Positions 1-10,135 of a stretch of DNA of 64,000 bases are shown piece by piece (position 1 is the stretch's first letter; every line of letters begins with the position of its first letter). Under the pieces are notes generated by a model. The model was not told the origin of the DNA, made no database searches, and saw nothing but the letters and a program-made list of their open reading frames with translations. Origin of the DNA: Amphirosellinia nigrospora. Lineage: Eukaryota > Ascomycota > Sordariomycetes > Xylariales > Xylariaceae. The translations under genes and the position numbers were made by a program. The stretch covers positions 6,661,017-6,725,016 of the forward strand of contig SCHM01000004.1 of the NCBI GenBank assembly GCA_004123355.1, written 5' to 3'.

Positions 1-852
1 AGACTTCTAAGATACTCAAAGACCGAAGGACCATACCTCCAACTACCCCAAACACCAGCCCCCAGGGCTAGCCAGCTTAATAAACCCTTAGTGATGAATA
101 TCCTTCTGACCATTTGAAATGTCGCTTTCTCATTGAGTCTAGGGAAGGGTTCATCAGGCACCTCAGTACCAAGGAACTCACAAAGCGGACCCCAGCCTTG
201 CTCAGGCATGAACTCCAAGACCGGACGACCGCGCTTCCTCGCCTCATCAAGCACCCACTTGCGATGGCCATCATAGACATCCGTGGTCCAGGGTACAGAA
301 GTCCCATACCTGCGATCCAAAAAGCGCATGGCCTCGCAGTTAAGCCTATACCACAGACGATCGGCGCGGAAGAACAAACACGTCACGAAGAACCGCCACG
401 AGAAGAAGAATTCAAACGACTCCTTCACCGATGCAGCCCATAGCGCGGCGCTGCTCCGCTGATTCAGCACGATGGCTGCGTCTGGGTACATGTCCATCAG
501 ATCCGCGGCGAAGAAGATGACGGGGAAGTCGGCCACCGAGGCGTGTCCCGCCATCAGCTCGCGGACCATCTTTTGTCGTTTTTCGCGGTCTGGCTCCCGC
601 GCCGCGTCGAGCATTAGCTGGGCGCGGTCTGCGTGGGGGAGCACGTGGGCCATGTGCATGCAGGGCCCCAAGCCGAGGCGCTCAATTGCCGCTTGCACTG
701 ATAGATGTAGCTGTCAGTAACACCAATACCGTGAAGAATAAGATGGGCTTACTGGAGCTTGTTGCGGCGCGTGGCGGCCCTGCGCATATGACTCTGATTT
801 CGACCGGCTTGGTCTTGTCGACTACTCGGCCGTCTGTGACGAATCGAACCAT
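1..852 (-). CDS. Sulfotransferase-like P-loop protein, 3' end cut by window edge
   Basis: Two exons on the minus strand, 852-753 and 697-1, separated by a 55-bp intron (752-698, GTAAGC...CAG). The start is the ATG at 852-850. The reading stays open to base 1, so the C-terminus lies outside the window; about 265 residues are visible. The N-terminus has a beta strand followed by VICAGPPRAATSSM (residues 21-34), the position of the PAPS-binding P-loop in the fungal Sulfotransfer_4-like family. Further motifs fit that family: LGLGPCMHMAHVL after the loop, DFPVIFFAADL, a VPWTTDVYD segment, then PEQGWGPLCEFLG and VPDEPFPRLN. A hydrophobic stretch near the visible end (LLSWLALGAGVWGSW) may be a C-terminal membrane anchor. 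The usual T-G of the loop (PRTGTSS) reads A-A here, so cofactor binding may be weakened. The family assignment is from recalled motifs; the substrate is unknown. It is divergent from NOP10. Confidence 0.8.
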
Positions 853-1499
853 GTTGGTAGGAAAAGGAGTATACTAAACCTGAGGGTTTTAAGTGGGGAA
901 ATACTAGAAGATGGAAATCCTAGCGTGAAGACGAACTCGAGTGGATGAACACGCGGCATCGCAGAGCAGATTCAAGGATTCACCTCACAGGGAAGATGGA
1001 ACTTATTGCACAGACCAGACCAAGGCTTTAAGTGCTTATTCTTTCTCTGAATGGCATAGTCACCTCGTCCCAGCCGGTCGTCTGAAGCATGGGGCTTACC
1101 AACAATTTCATGTTGCATATTATGAGATTATAGGGTGAGATGAGACCCAATGATATTGAAGTTCTCACAATCATGTAAGTGAGATGGTTGAGAGGTTGAA
1201 TGAGAAACAGCATGTAACGTACCTGTGAGCAGTGTAGCGCGCCCCATTTCGCCCCACTTCAACGTCGAAAAGGGAATAGAGCTAAGCTTCCCCACACATA
1301 GTATTTTCTAGCCAATTATACGACGCATTGATAGCCAACAATGGAAAAATAATTTTGAAGCTCGCTCCAACTCCAACACACCATTCACGATATCCGACCA
1401 CCTGCAACCCACGACCGAACGAGTCCGCCGCCTGATTCAATTGCCCCTCACCGCCAAAGACTTTTATCCCATCGAAACAGAACATACACAACCGACACC
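853..1499. promoter_or_regulatory. Divergent intergenic region between the sulfotransferase-like gene and NOP10
   Basis: This stretch of about 650 bp lies between two genes transcribed away from each other, so it should hold both promoters. I see no coding potential beyond short chance ORFs. A small tandem pair of GCCCC(A) motifs occurs at about 1240-1258, some 250 bp upstream of the NOP10 start. No clear TATA box is visible for NOP10, as is common for housekeeping genes. Confidence 0.4.
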
Positions 1500-1911
1500 A
1501 TGCATCTAATGTACACCCCAGATGAGAGCGGCAAGTCAGTGCTCCCAACTCCCAACCTCCAACCTCGACCTCGAATCGCAACCTCACTCCCGAACAAAAC
1601 ACGATGAGATATCACAGAAAATAAGAGTACTGACCTCTGAAAACAGGCGCATCTACACCCTCAAGAAGGTCCTGAACGGCACCGTCACCAAGTCAGCGCA
1701 CCCGGCGCGCTTCTCGCCCGACGACAAGTGGTCGCGCCAGCGCGTGACGCTGAAGAAGCGGTTCGGGCTTCTGCTGACGCAGCAGAGTAAGCCGATATCC
1801 TCCCATCTCCGCTTGTCCTCGCATTGTTTTCATTTGAGAGGGATACTTGGTGCAAGAGTTGCAGCTAATCGAATACTGTTTGTAGAGAACAAGGTCGCCG
1901 AGACGCAATGA
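1500..1911 (+). CDS. NOP10: H/ACA ribonucleoprotein subunit Nop10
   Basis: Three exons: 1500-1534, 1647-1786 and 1886-1911, with introns of 112 bp (1535-1646) and 99 bp (1787-1885), both GT-AG. The spliced product is 66 residues, close to the 58-64 usual for Nop10. It opens [12 protein letters not shown] and continues RIYTLKKV, then the family signature [19 protein letters not shown] and [12 protein letters not shown]; the last exon adds a short KNKVAETQ tail. Nop10 is a core protein of H/ACA snoRNPs, binding the pseudouridine synthase Cbf5/dyskerin with Nhp2 and Gar1 and acting in rRNA pseudouridylation in the nucleolus. The coding sequence is too split to appear as a long ORF; the splice sites were chosen because they restore the conserved protein exactly. 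It converges on NOB1, another ribosome-biogenesis gene, with 381 bp between the stops. Confidence 0.95.
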
Positions 1912-2292
1912 TGAACCAAATAGCGAACGGGGAGCATTAAGCACATAAAGGCAAATAAAAGACATCGAAATGACCATCCGCCGAAATGGTTGGATCCATC
2001 GATTGGCATAAGTCGAATTAAAAGACAGGCGTTCATGGCGTGCTGGGACAGCAGCGAAAGCTGCTTGGGATATTCATGTACACGATACGTTTGTCCGTTA
2101 CCAACCAACGTCTTCAAGTGACTTGGGCAACAGTGATGGTCGGTCCAAGAGGGGTACAACTCAAGAAATAACTCAAGGAGTCGCGGATTCCGGCGAGATT
2201 CATGGCACCAGATTATACTAGGAGCTGTCGAATAGTAAAACAATAAATCTGGTATCACTCTATTTTTTCTTCATTTTAATCATGCAATATGT
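1912..2292. other. Intergenic region between convergent NOP10 and NOB1
   Basis: A 381-bp tail-to-tail interval between the stop of NOP10 (+) and the stop of NOB1 (-). It should contain both 3' UTRs. An AATAAA-like element (gcaaataaaag, about 1951) follows NOP10 by about 40 bp and may be its polyadenylation signal. No gene is visible. Confidence 0.5.
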
Positions 2293-3669
2293 CTAAAACC
2301 TCTTCTTGGAGTTAATATTCCTGCCGGCACCAACCCGTATCTTGCCAGGGCCAGACTGTCTATGCCCACTTAGGATACTCGGCAAGTAATCATCGTCCAT
2401 GAGATCCCTTTGCTTCGCCCTCTTCTGCTCCGTAGTCTTCCGCTCAAACTCTTTCTGGTCCTCAGCAAAGATCAACTCGCGTCCCCAGCCATTCTTGCCG
2501 CCGCCAGACCCGCGCGCCTTTCCGTTGGCGGAGCCGTGCACGGGCTTGGGCACGCTGTACACGTTCCCGCGGTTATTCCACTGGAAGTTCTTCTTGAGGA
2601 AGATGTTGAAGTTGCCCGCCGCGTCCGTGGCGCAGCTCACGCGCGTCAGCGTCGCCTGTCCGCACCGCGGGCAGAACTGCTTCGACGTGTCTCGCGTGAT
2701 CTGGAAGCAACCGTGGCATCGCAGCACCCACGTCTTGACGCGTGTGATTCGCGCCAGGCCCGAGGATACGAGGTTCAGGTTTATCCGGAGTAGCACGTTT
2801 TGCATTGCGTAATCAGATGTCAGCAGCGCCACTTTGAGGACCCGCTGCATCGGCTGTTCGGGTTGTGCGAGCTGGTCTTTCGCTTGGCGTTTCTTCAGAT
2901 TCGAGGGTGTGATCCAGCCATCATCATCGTCTTCTTCGTCTTCTTGTGTATTGGTATCATCTGTTGTTGTGTTGTCTGCTGCGAAGTCTATAGTGGGTGT
3001 TGCCGACTGCTCTAGGCTTAGAGATTCGAGTGTTTGGGTGATTGTTTCTTGTTGTATGATAGGCTGGTCTTGTTCTGCTGAGGGGTCTGTGGCCTGTGTA
3101 GGGTCCGACGACGGTGCCTCTTCGACATTTTCAGATATTTCCTCGTTCTGTGTTCCTTCTGGTGAGGGCTCGCCTGCGACTTCAGGTGTTTTCGACGCCT
3201 CTACCTTCTCTTTCTCTATTTGTGCGGGAGACTTCCCATTTACGCCCTTTTGACCCGGGGTTTTGCGTAACCGCCAGTCGCCACCGTTCAGTTCACACTC
3301 CAGCTCATAGGCCAGAGCCATGAGGTGGATATCGGGCTTGCTAAGGACTTCGAGGTCGCCGGTGCGACGAGCGAAGTCGGTAACGAACTTGATGCTGGCT
3401 GGCCGTGGTGATCGTAGTTTTAAAAAGGGGAGGAGGGTGGTCTCGACGCGTGACCGTGTAGCAGCATCGCGAATCTCTGATACGACGGATGGGAGGGTGT
3501 AGAGCTCATCTGCTTGAGCGAGAAGCGTGCTCACAGGCGGATCGTTCTTGATGAGGGGTCCTGCGTCGAGGATTAAGGCATGTATCGGCTTGGGAGGTGT
3601 TGTGTCGACAGGTGTGGTTTCGGGCTTGGGTGCGGTCGGCGCATTCTGCGCATCTTCTGTGGTGGCCAT
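2293..3669 (-). CDS. NOB1: 20S pre-rRNA endonuclease Nob1 (PIN domain and zinc ribbon)
   Basis: Intronless, 458 residues, starting at the ATG at 3669-3667 (MATTEDAQ). The frame is open further upstream, but that extension is not Nob1-like, so I chose this Met. The PIN nuclease domain spans about residues 29-130: ALILDAGPLIKN (Asp35), PSVVSEIRD (Glu66), TGD near 105 and KPDIHLMALA (Asp113) are the expected metal-binding acidic positions. A low-complexity acidic linker runs to about residue 250 (QEDEEDDDDGW), followed by ITPSNLKK. The zinc ribbon has CxxC pairs at Cys318/321 and Cys333/336 (CHGC and CPRC), and a basic C-terminus contains the typical DDDYLPSILSG segment. Nob1 cleaves 20S pre-rRNA at site D to make mature 18S rRNA in cytoplasmic pre-40S particles. 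It is divergent from the oxidoreductase at 4744. Confidence 0.96.
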   Translation of the reverse strand: MATTEDAQNAPTAPKPETTPVDTTPPKPIHALILDAGPLIKNDPPVSTLLAQADELYTLPSVVSEIRDAATRSRVETTLLPFLKLRSPRPASIKFVTDFARRTGDLEVLSKPDIHLMALAYELECELNGGDWRLRKTPGQKGVNGKSPAQIEKEKVEASKTPEVAGEPSPEGTQNEEISENVEEAPSSDPTQATDPSAEQDQPIIQQETITQTLESLSLEQSATPTIDFAADNTTTDDTNTQEDEEDDDDGWITPSNLKKRQAKDQLAQPEQPMQRVLKVALLTSDYAMQNVLLRINLNLVSSGLARITRVKTWVLRCHGCFQITRDTSKQFCPRCGQATLTRVSCATDAAGNFNIFLKKNFQWNNRGNVYSVPKPVHGSANGKARGSGGGKNGWGRELIFAEDQKEFERKTTEQKRAKQRDLMDDDYLPSILSGHRQSGPGKIRVGAGRNINSKKRF

Positions 3670-4743
3670 TTTGTTGAAGGGCGTGTTGTCATGTAAGTTG
3701 TGTGGTGTGTGGTATTCAGTAAGATAGACGGCACAGATAATTAACAGCAATACCTTAGGTAGCAGTGGTTCTACACTGTAGCGATGGTGGGGTCCTTTCT
3801 GAATTTCCGATTTGGTGGGGTTGGCTGGATGATGGAAATTGTGGCGGAAAGCTGGGGCAGAAATCAGAAATAAGACTAATCCAAATATGGCGATTTGACC
3901 CACAGTGAACTATCGCATTATCTTTCGCATCTTATCTCCGATTGTTTACTTACCTACCTGTTACCATAGTTTCGTGATATCAACTAGATAACCTCTCAAC
4001 ACTCCGAAAAAAAAAATCTCCTCTTCACGCATATGACCCTCAAATCTAAGCGCTGTAATAAGCCACTGATCGTTTCCAGTCACACGTTATTATTCTCTAC
4101 TATACGTAATATCATGTGATGACCAATGGCAAAGAGCCACCCTCAACAGGGCTCCGCCAAAGCACATAAACCTGCTGAATCGTCTTGTCCGAGCTTGGTA
4201 TGCTCCTTGTGTGACCCTCTCTAGCCGAACATCCTTGTCTGCATTCCTGTCATTTCATGAGCACTTCTAGGCAAATCCTGGTCTCTTGGACCATGCTATC
4301 GGGCTTGAAACCGGGCAGTTGCCCGTTAACTTACGAGAGAGCAGCCGTTGTTGCCCACTTGGCACTGGAACCTGACTAATTCTGCGGACAAGTGTGAATA
4401 GTCGTGTGAAAAAAAGCGAAAATGTCTCGATGTGTCCCCTGATATTGGACAGCGTGGCTAGGCATGTATGAATCCACTCACTAATATACTATAGCTGACT
4501 AGGTACCCACGAGAATGCATCATGCCCACTCAGTGTCTGCTATCCCCCATCAGCTGAACGTGACACGATATGCATATGCGTAGCGAGCTGAATAGTGTCA
4601 TCCCTTACTCCCTTAGGCACTTACTTTGTAGGCTAGGCGCGTAGGTCTATATAATGAGACCGCCATATCATGATGGGGATGGGGGCAAAACATTAGGTTC
4701 AAGTTAGCCTGGTCACCCTAGACAATCTCTCACTACCGTCAAC
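3670..4743. promoter_or_regulatory. Divergent intergenic region, NOB1 and FAD oxidoreductase promoters
   Basis: About 1.07 kb between two genes read in opposite directions. No further gene is visible. A good TATA-like element (ctatataa) lies at 4647-4654, about 90 bp upstream of the oxidoreductase ATG. This is consistent with a regulated accessory gene; no equivalent is seen for NOB1. An A-run of nine occurs near 4007. Confidence 0.45.
4647..4654 (+). promoter_or_regulatory. Candidate TATA box of the FAD oxidoreductase
   Basis: CTATATAA, 90 bp upstream of the ATG at 4744, in otherwise mixed sequence. Position and sequence fit a TATA element; no transcript evidence is available here. Confidence 0.4.
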
Positions 4744-6222
4744 ATGCTGTATTTGAAGTTACTCGTCACGACTCTATGTATAAGCTCGTCGGCGTTCGGT
4801 TTGCTCGACTTGCTCGAAGACCCCACAGCCGCGTGCAAGAATCTGACCTCGTCTCTTGGAACGGGACAGACGGCAGTCAGCCATCTGGACTTGCGATATA
4901 TCGAGAGTCGCAACAGCTACTGGAATCAGAAACTGAAGGATCACGCCCCAGCTTGCGTCGTCTACCCCGAAAGCGCGCAGGATGTCTCCGTCATCCTAAA
5001 AACGATCAAAGCAAGCGGCGCGCGCTTTGCGATCAAGGCGGCTGGGCATAACACCAATGATCTATTCTCATCAGTTGAGGACGGTGTGCTCATAGACTTG
5101 ACCCATATGACCGGCAAGTCGTATGATGACTCCACGACCCTCGCGACTTATGAACCCGGAAGCAGCTGGGGCGAACTATATGGATACTATCTGCAATACG
5201 GTCGAACAGTCGTAGGTGGGCGTATTCACGACGTCGGAACTGGTCTTGCGCTCGGTGGTGGTATGAGCTACCTATCACCGCAATACGGCATGGCCTGCGA
5301 CGGCTTCAGAGAACTTGAAGTCGTCCTACCTAGCGGCGACATCGTCACGGCTTCTAGTACCGAGAACCCTGACCTTTTCTTTGGTCTGCGTGGTGGTGGC
5401 GGGAATGCGTTCGGTCTGGTGACGAAGTACACTGTCCAAAGCCGCGCTATCGGAACCCTCTACGCCGGGAATCTGCTATACGTGCTGGACCACCACGAAC
5501 TCATCCTCAACACAACTCGCGACTTCATCCTCTACAACACCGACCCGAAGGCCGCTGTGTTGATGAATTTCAACGTCTTAACGACACCGGATTTAGAGTT
5601 GGGACTTGACCAAGCCTGCGTCATGTTCCTCGTGTACGATGGCGAAGATCCCGGCGACGCGTTCGCGAACTTCACCGCCATCCCTCATTTGCTGAATACA
5701 CTAGGGCCAAAGACCTACCCGAGGTCGCCAACCTGCTGATTCCGAAACTCGCCATCATCAGCCGCGCCGACAACGTGTTCCGCATCGGCGTGCACCGGGC
5801 CGACGACGACAGCTACCGCACGGCCTTCGACCGGTTCTACGCCTGGGCGCAGGCCAACAAACTCGACTACACCTACATCCACATGGATTACAACCCGGTG
5901 CCGCGAAGCCTGACGGACGCGAGCAAGGCGCAGGGGGCAACGCCATGGAGATGCCCGACGGGCCGTGGTTCTGGGCCGAGTACACTATCACCACGCCGGC
6001 GCTCATCAGCGACGAGAAGTACAACGAGATACAGGCGAGCTTCAGGGATATGGTGGACGGGACCCGAATGCGGAAGGTTTGCCGTTTTTCTTGAATGAGG
6101 CTCACGTGGATCAGGATGCGCTGAAGACCTTCTCGAGCTATGACCGGCTGAAGCAAATTAAGCAGAAGTATGATCCTGATGGATTCTTTGCTAGTAAGAC
6201 GGGAGGGTGGTCTTTTAGTTAA
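4744..6222 (+). CDS. Secreted FAD-linked oxidoreductase (VAO/BBE-like), three one-base frame breaks
   Basis: The ATG at 4744 starts a signal peptide (MLYLKLLVTTLCISSSAFG), so the product is probably secreted. The FAD_binding_4 domain follows: YPESAQDVSVILK near residue 74, AIKAAGHN with His102 at the usual covalent-FAD histidine position, EPGSSWGELY near 137, GTGLALGGGMSYLSPQYG (165-182), LEVVLPSGDIVTAS (191-204) and FGLRGGGGNAFGLVT (213-227). The C-terminus KQKYDPDGFF is typical. The frame breaks three times, near 5704, 5934 and 6050. Each is a -1 shift at a G run (TAGGGCC, CAGGGGGC, ACGGGAC); one extra G at each joins the pieces into about 493 residues, a normal length. No GT-AG intron fits. 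I read these as consensus errors, though true pseudogenization is possible. Members oxidise varied alcohols, sugars and secondary metabolites; the substrate cannot be told here. Confidence 0.85.
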
Positions 6223-7797
6223 TCAAGGTGTGGATTTCGACTTTTCTAATTACTAGTCTACTCGTTGTTCATATGTACCTAGGTATGTTACTTGATAGTT
6301 TGTTCAATACCCATTCAGTGCATACTTCGTCACGTGCTACTCTCCTCTCAACTGTGCGTGATTTAGCGAAGTGTATCTTTCGTGTCCCAGAGAGCCTTGC
6401 CTCGAGCGACGTTCTCTAGCGTAACATCGTGTATCCTCTATTTATTTTTAGGGGTCACCCATCCATTGTGTCAAGCCATACGGTTTGGCCCTCTATGGCA
6501 AGATGCCCCCAATCTACACGGAGACAGATCTCTAGGTAAAAGATGAAGCGTCGTCAAGTCAAGCACTCGAGACTTTCGTGCTAATTAAGGGGCACGGATG
6601 CACGCTGGCTGACTTACACCAGGGCGCGCTAGGGTCGTTTGGTATTGTTTCGTAGTCAATAGTTGTGATCCTATCAAGTTGCGCAGGAATTAGATCCCTC
6701 AGAGGAGACGTATCATCAATGACGTTGATTAAATAACTCTCATAAACTTACCTCACGATAAAACAGTTTTCTCCCGGTAGCCCGATAGAGATCCGTTCCT
6801 AAGCTTGGGTGAAAGATTGTGATCTCCGGATAAAACAAAAGCTGATGCGAGTTACGTCGCTAAATTGAATAGAAAAGTCAGAAGCTGGATGGAGATGTTA
6901 GAGTATTGGAGTTCTTACTCGACTAGTTTCCGAGACACCGCCCCTACCAAGAAGCGCAACGCCCCCAATATCATCTGGTCTTGTAACTAATGTTACCTGC
7001 TTAAAACATTGCGGTCCATTACGGGCTCCTATCTCGTGGAACGAAAGCATTTCTACGCCTACAGGCTACAACAATGAGACGCGCGAGTCTCTTGTGAAAC
7101 TATTCTGTCGCTACTTATGAATGTTGCTCGGAGTATCTCTCCTACGTGAATCGCTAAAAGTAAGCTGTGAGGCTGAATTAGAAGTAGGGCTCTCATGTTG
7201 TCTATTGATGGTGGACTTCAGGCCCAAGTATTTAGTCTTACACTGTTCCTTGCCTATATTCCTCGAAGTATGATGTGTAACTGATCTTGCAACTTTAATT
7301 TGCTTTATAAGCGCGCTTGTCAACGCACTTACATCGTCGTTATGTCTTACTGTCTTCACCCTCCAAACCGCCGTATCAAGCAACCATCAGTCAATAGCAA
7401 CACGCTTATAACGAGTCCAAGTGAAATGAATCGGCCAGTAATAAAAGGTGACGATTTAGCTCCTCCTCGTCAACCATTCACTTCCTTCTGAGTGCAGACA
7501 TAGCTCGGCGGTTTCATGCAGTCCAAATGTCACAAGGGCTCTAATTGAGGGCTTGGAATAGGTTCAATTGAGTAATAACCGACTATGGTGCCAAAGGGGC
7601 CATATAGATCTAGGTTCCTTTTTCCCTCGGGGGGGAATTCGAGTCCTTTTATGCTTAGAATTCTCCTTCCTTTCCTTTCCTTTCCTTTCTTTACGGGACC
7701 GAAAGGTAAGACTCTGTAGCCGGTGAGGCGAGTGTCTCGGTGTTCGAGTTCAGCTCGGTATCTGCTTCTGAGACTCACGATAACCTCGTGCAACTGA
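6223..7797. other. Intergenic region, no confident gene
   Basis: About 1.6 kb of mid-composition sequence between the oxidoreductase stop and the first readable exon of the membrane-protein gene. Only short ORFs without recognisable products occur on either strand. It probably holds the oxidoreductase 3' UTR and the promoter and 5' exon(s) of the next gene, whose start codon I could not locate. Confidence 0.4.
7664..7692. repeat. Pentanucleotide microsatellite (TTTCC)n
   Basis: About four to five tandem CCTTT/TTTCC units in a pyrimidine-only tract, some 200 bp upstream of the membrane-protein exon. It is in non-coding sequence. Confidence 0.8.
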
Positions 7798-9908
7798 CTT
7801 ATCCTCGTACGACTGCCACAGCCTTGTAGGGTAGTATCTTGCGAACTCCGTGTGGGACACTGTGTGGCACTGTATTGCGCACTGACCAGGGTCCGTGTGA
7901 CACCAAAGCATCGACACTCGCTTCATACGCGCCTAGGCACCTTCACTATTGGCGCCAACATCCTCACATTTTCAAGTCTACTTATATCCATAGGCATTGT
8001 TTCTTGGGTGTGGTTTAGTCACGAGAATGATACCCGGTGGCGTCAATTGGTGCTCGAGCAACGTCTTGACACAATTGTTACTCTAAGCTCCATTTTCATA
8101 AGGTTCGGCATGATGACACAGGCAACTACGGTCATTGCAATGCTCGCCGCTTTGACAGTCGAGTCAGCCCATTACGGAGGAATCCGGTTCAGTGAAGTCC
8201 CTACAATGTCAATTGCACGATTTTCTAACACGGGCCCCTTCTCGGCACTTGTACTTTTTGTGAGTACGATCCTTATAAGTGACAAACACGCATTGATACA
8301 TATCTAATGGAAGGAACTCTACTAATCTGGATCCTGAATCCCAGTGGAAAGCATTAAATACGGGGTTTAATTGGCCATTCACAACTATTTTAGTAGTTTG
8401 CTTTACTTCTAGTGTCACGCAATTTACGTCTACTCTTCTCTTAAGAGATCTCAATGAGGGTTCGATTACTAGCCTTTCCCAAAATAGTACGGCTGGTGTT
8501 GGCTTTGGATTCGACACCTGGGTTGCGGAGAATATGGAGCGTTTACTTTACCAAAATCGCAACTACTGGACATCGCCGCCGGCTGGCTTTCCTAGCTTTG
8601 CGGAATGGTCTAAACCACCGAAAGTTGACTCCGACTCGGCTATAATGGACTCAGTGAAAGACACAGGACCCAATTTGCGGGCATTTATGCCCATGCTGCC
8701 GCCAAAAGTCCGAGCTTCTCTGATTGATTATCAGGGCATAGCTGATGTGTTTGATACGCGCGTGTTCTGCTCCCGGCCAACCGCCCACTTTAACAACGAC
8801 GACCAACTGTCTTACGAATTTAGCGGAACGATAGTACATGGAAATCTCACTGATGAAATGAGCCAGTTACTAAGATTGCCTGAGAATCACACGAGCACGT
8901 TCGAGTTTAGTACCGTCAACCTTGGACCTGGCAGTCTTTTGTTTTTGCAACTCGATACTTCTGGTGGCATGTTAAGCAGCTTGGATCCGACAATCAACGC
9001 ATCTCTACTAAACAGTGCTTTTTACAACGATACTTGGCATGCACAGACCTTGGCTTCTTTGCAGCTAAGCAATGGATCTGTAGAATGGCCGGTCGAGCTA
9101 GGCCATGCGTTTTTATTCGTTTCCATGGAATTTTATAACTCAACCAACTCCACTTGGGACAAACAAAAGAATTACGAAGATTACGAACTATTTGGGGTAA
9201 ATCAGACTACGGCGGTGGGGAACGGCGTTTGGCTCGAGTTTCCGAGAGACGATTCCAATGTAAATATTGGGGATTCAACATGACTGTATGCTACGACGCC
9301 TTGTAAGTCAGAATTTTGAGGTAATTATACTTAACAGGGCGATTAGAGGCTTACATAGTATAAAAATGCAGATTCGCCCAAAGGCCTAGAGAGCTTCGTG
9401 TCAAGCATCACCAGAGCTTCCCAATTCAAGCTTCCCGAAGTTCAATCGCCAGCGAGCCCGTAGTAAATTGGAACGCGGCAACTACGAGCTTCGATACTGG
9501 TAATATCTCCAAGCGATATCTTAGGCCCTCTCCGCAACAGGCTTCAGAATACATCTTTCGTTTGGACAAAAACCCGATAGATGATCGCTTGCTTGATATT
9601 CAAAGTAGTTGGAGTCCTTCACAATGGATGCCGTACTTATGGGTAGTTGATACGTATTCAGGTGAGAACAACCTCCACAGCAGGAATCGAATGAACGAGG
9701 AATTAATTCACTAACTCTGCATGCAGCGAGTATTGGATACATCCGCTGGTTCTACAATGTTACTTTAGGTATCGATCTCTCGGGTCTATCCCTAACAAAT
9801 GCTAGCAGCCAGTCTCAAAGCTACTGGCCGCTATTGGAAATGGAAATGTACGATTTTATTTACGGCGCGATATTGGAACCCTTTCCCGAGTTATTCGAAA
9901 TCGCTGCT
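7798..9908 (+). pseudogene. Fungal multi-pass membrane protein, N-terminal part, split by element W
   Basis: Exons read as about 7798-8259, 8345-9302, 9372-9661 and 9727-9908, with GT-AG introns of 85, 69 and 65 bp. Exon 1 has no ATG in its open frame, so the true start lies upstream and is unresolved. Membrane segments are predicted near 7955-8020 (IGANILTFSSLLISIGIVSW), 8110-8160 (TTVIAMLAALTV) and 8360-8420 (FTTILVVCFTSSVTQFTSTL). A large N-glycosylation-rich, probably extracellular region follows (for example NYWTSPPAGFPSFAEW, DTRVFCSRP, GGFNMTVCYDA). The order matches an uncharacterised Pezizomycotina family whose C-terminus is the exon at 60576-61144. A -1 break lies in the GGGG run at 9269-9272; one extra G restores it. 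The coding frame runs open to 9908, where a retrotransposon LTR begins. No function is known to me. Confidence 0.75.
9904..9908 (+). repeat. Target site duplication CTGCT, left copy
   Basis: CTGCT immediately precedes the left LTR of element W (TGTCA...). The same five bases directly follow the right LTR at 60571-60575. A five-base duplication is normal for LTR retrotransposon integration. Confidence 0.93.
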
Positions 9909-10122
9909 TGTCACGGATAAATGGGTCTATGGTGAGCCCTAGGGACTGGGGCTCGCTTTAACTATAGTCCGAGTGATTGTTTATTATATATAGGATTTTA
10001 ATATATTTATCCTAAGTATATAGAACTTTTATTTTAGATTATTTAAATATATTTTATTTAAGCTTTTTTAAAAAGTGCACTAGTTTATTTTTATATTAAA
10101 TTGTATTTATAAATACGTAATA
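9909..10122 (+). repeat. W left (5') LTR
   Basis: 214 bp, starting TGTCA. It aligns end to end with 60356-60570 at a constant offset, apart from one base in a T run. The intact right copy ends TGACA, the inverted complement of TGTCA; the left copy's end reads CGTAATA through transition changes. The first 65 bp or so are of normal composition; the rest is AT-rich. Confidence 0.92.
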
Positions 10123-10135
10123 GTTATAAGCTTAG
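10123..10135 (+). promoter_or_regulatory. W primer binding site for initiator tRNA-Met fragment
   Basis: gttataagcttag lies directly after the left LTR. It matches the complement of bases 61621-61633 of the initiator tRNA-Met gene in this window (GTTATGAGCCCGG) at 9 of 13 positions, and the four differences are all G-to-A or C-to-T, as RIP would produce. Copia-type elements prime from a tRNA-iMet 5' half cut in the anticodon loop, which is the region matched here. Confidence 0.7.

Noticed and set aside
2399-3253. Several plus-strand ORFs opposite NOB1
   Set aside because: They are antisense shadows of a conserved gene with Ser/Pro-rich, unrecognisable products.
3670-3903. Upstream in-frame extension of NOB1 to 3903
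   Set aside because: Its 78 residues have no Nob1 similarity, and the Met at 3669 precedes the conserved PIN domain directly and has a good start context.
5739-6100. Introns as the cause of the frame changes in the FAD oxidoreductase
   Set aside because: No GT-AG pair with reasonable spacing lies at the break points, and the protein alignment is continuous across each break once one base is added.
7530-7793. Minus-strand ORF of 87 codons
   Set aside because: Overlaps the pyrimidine microsatellite and has no recognisable domain; probably chance.
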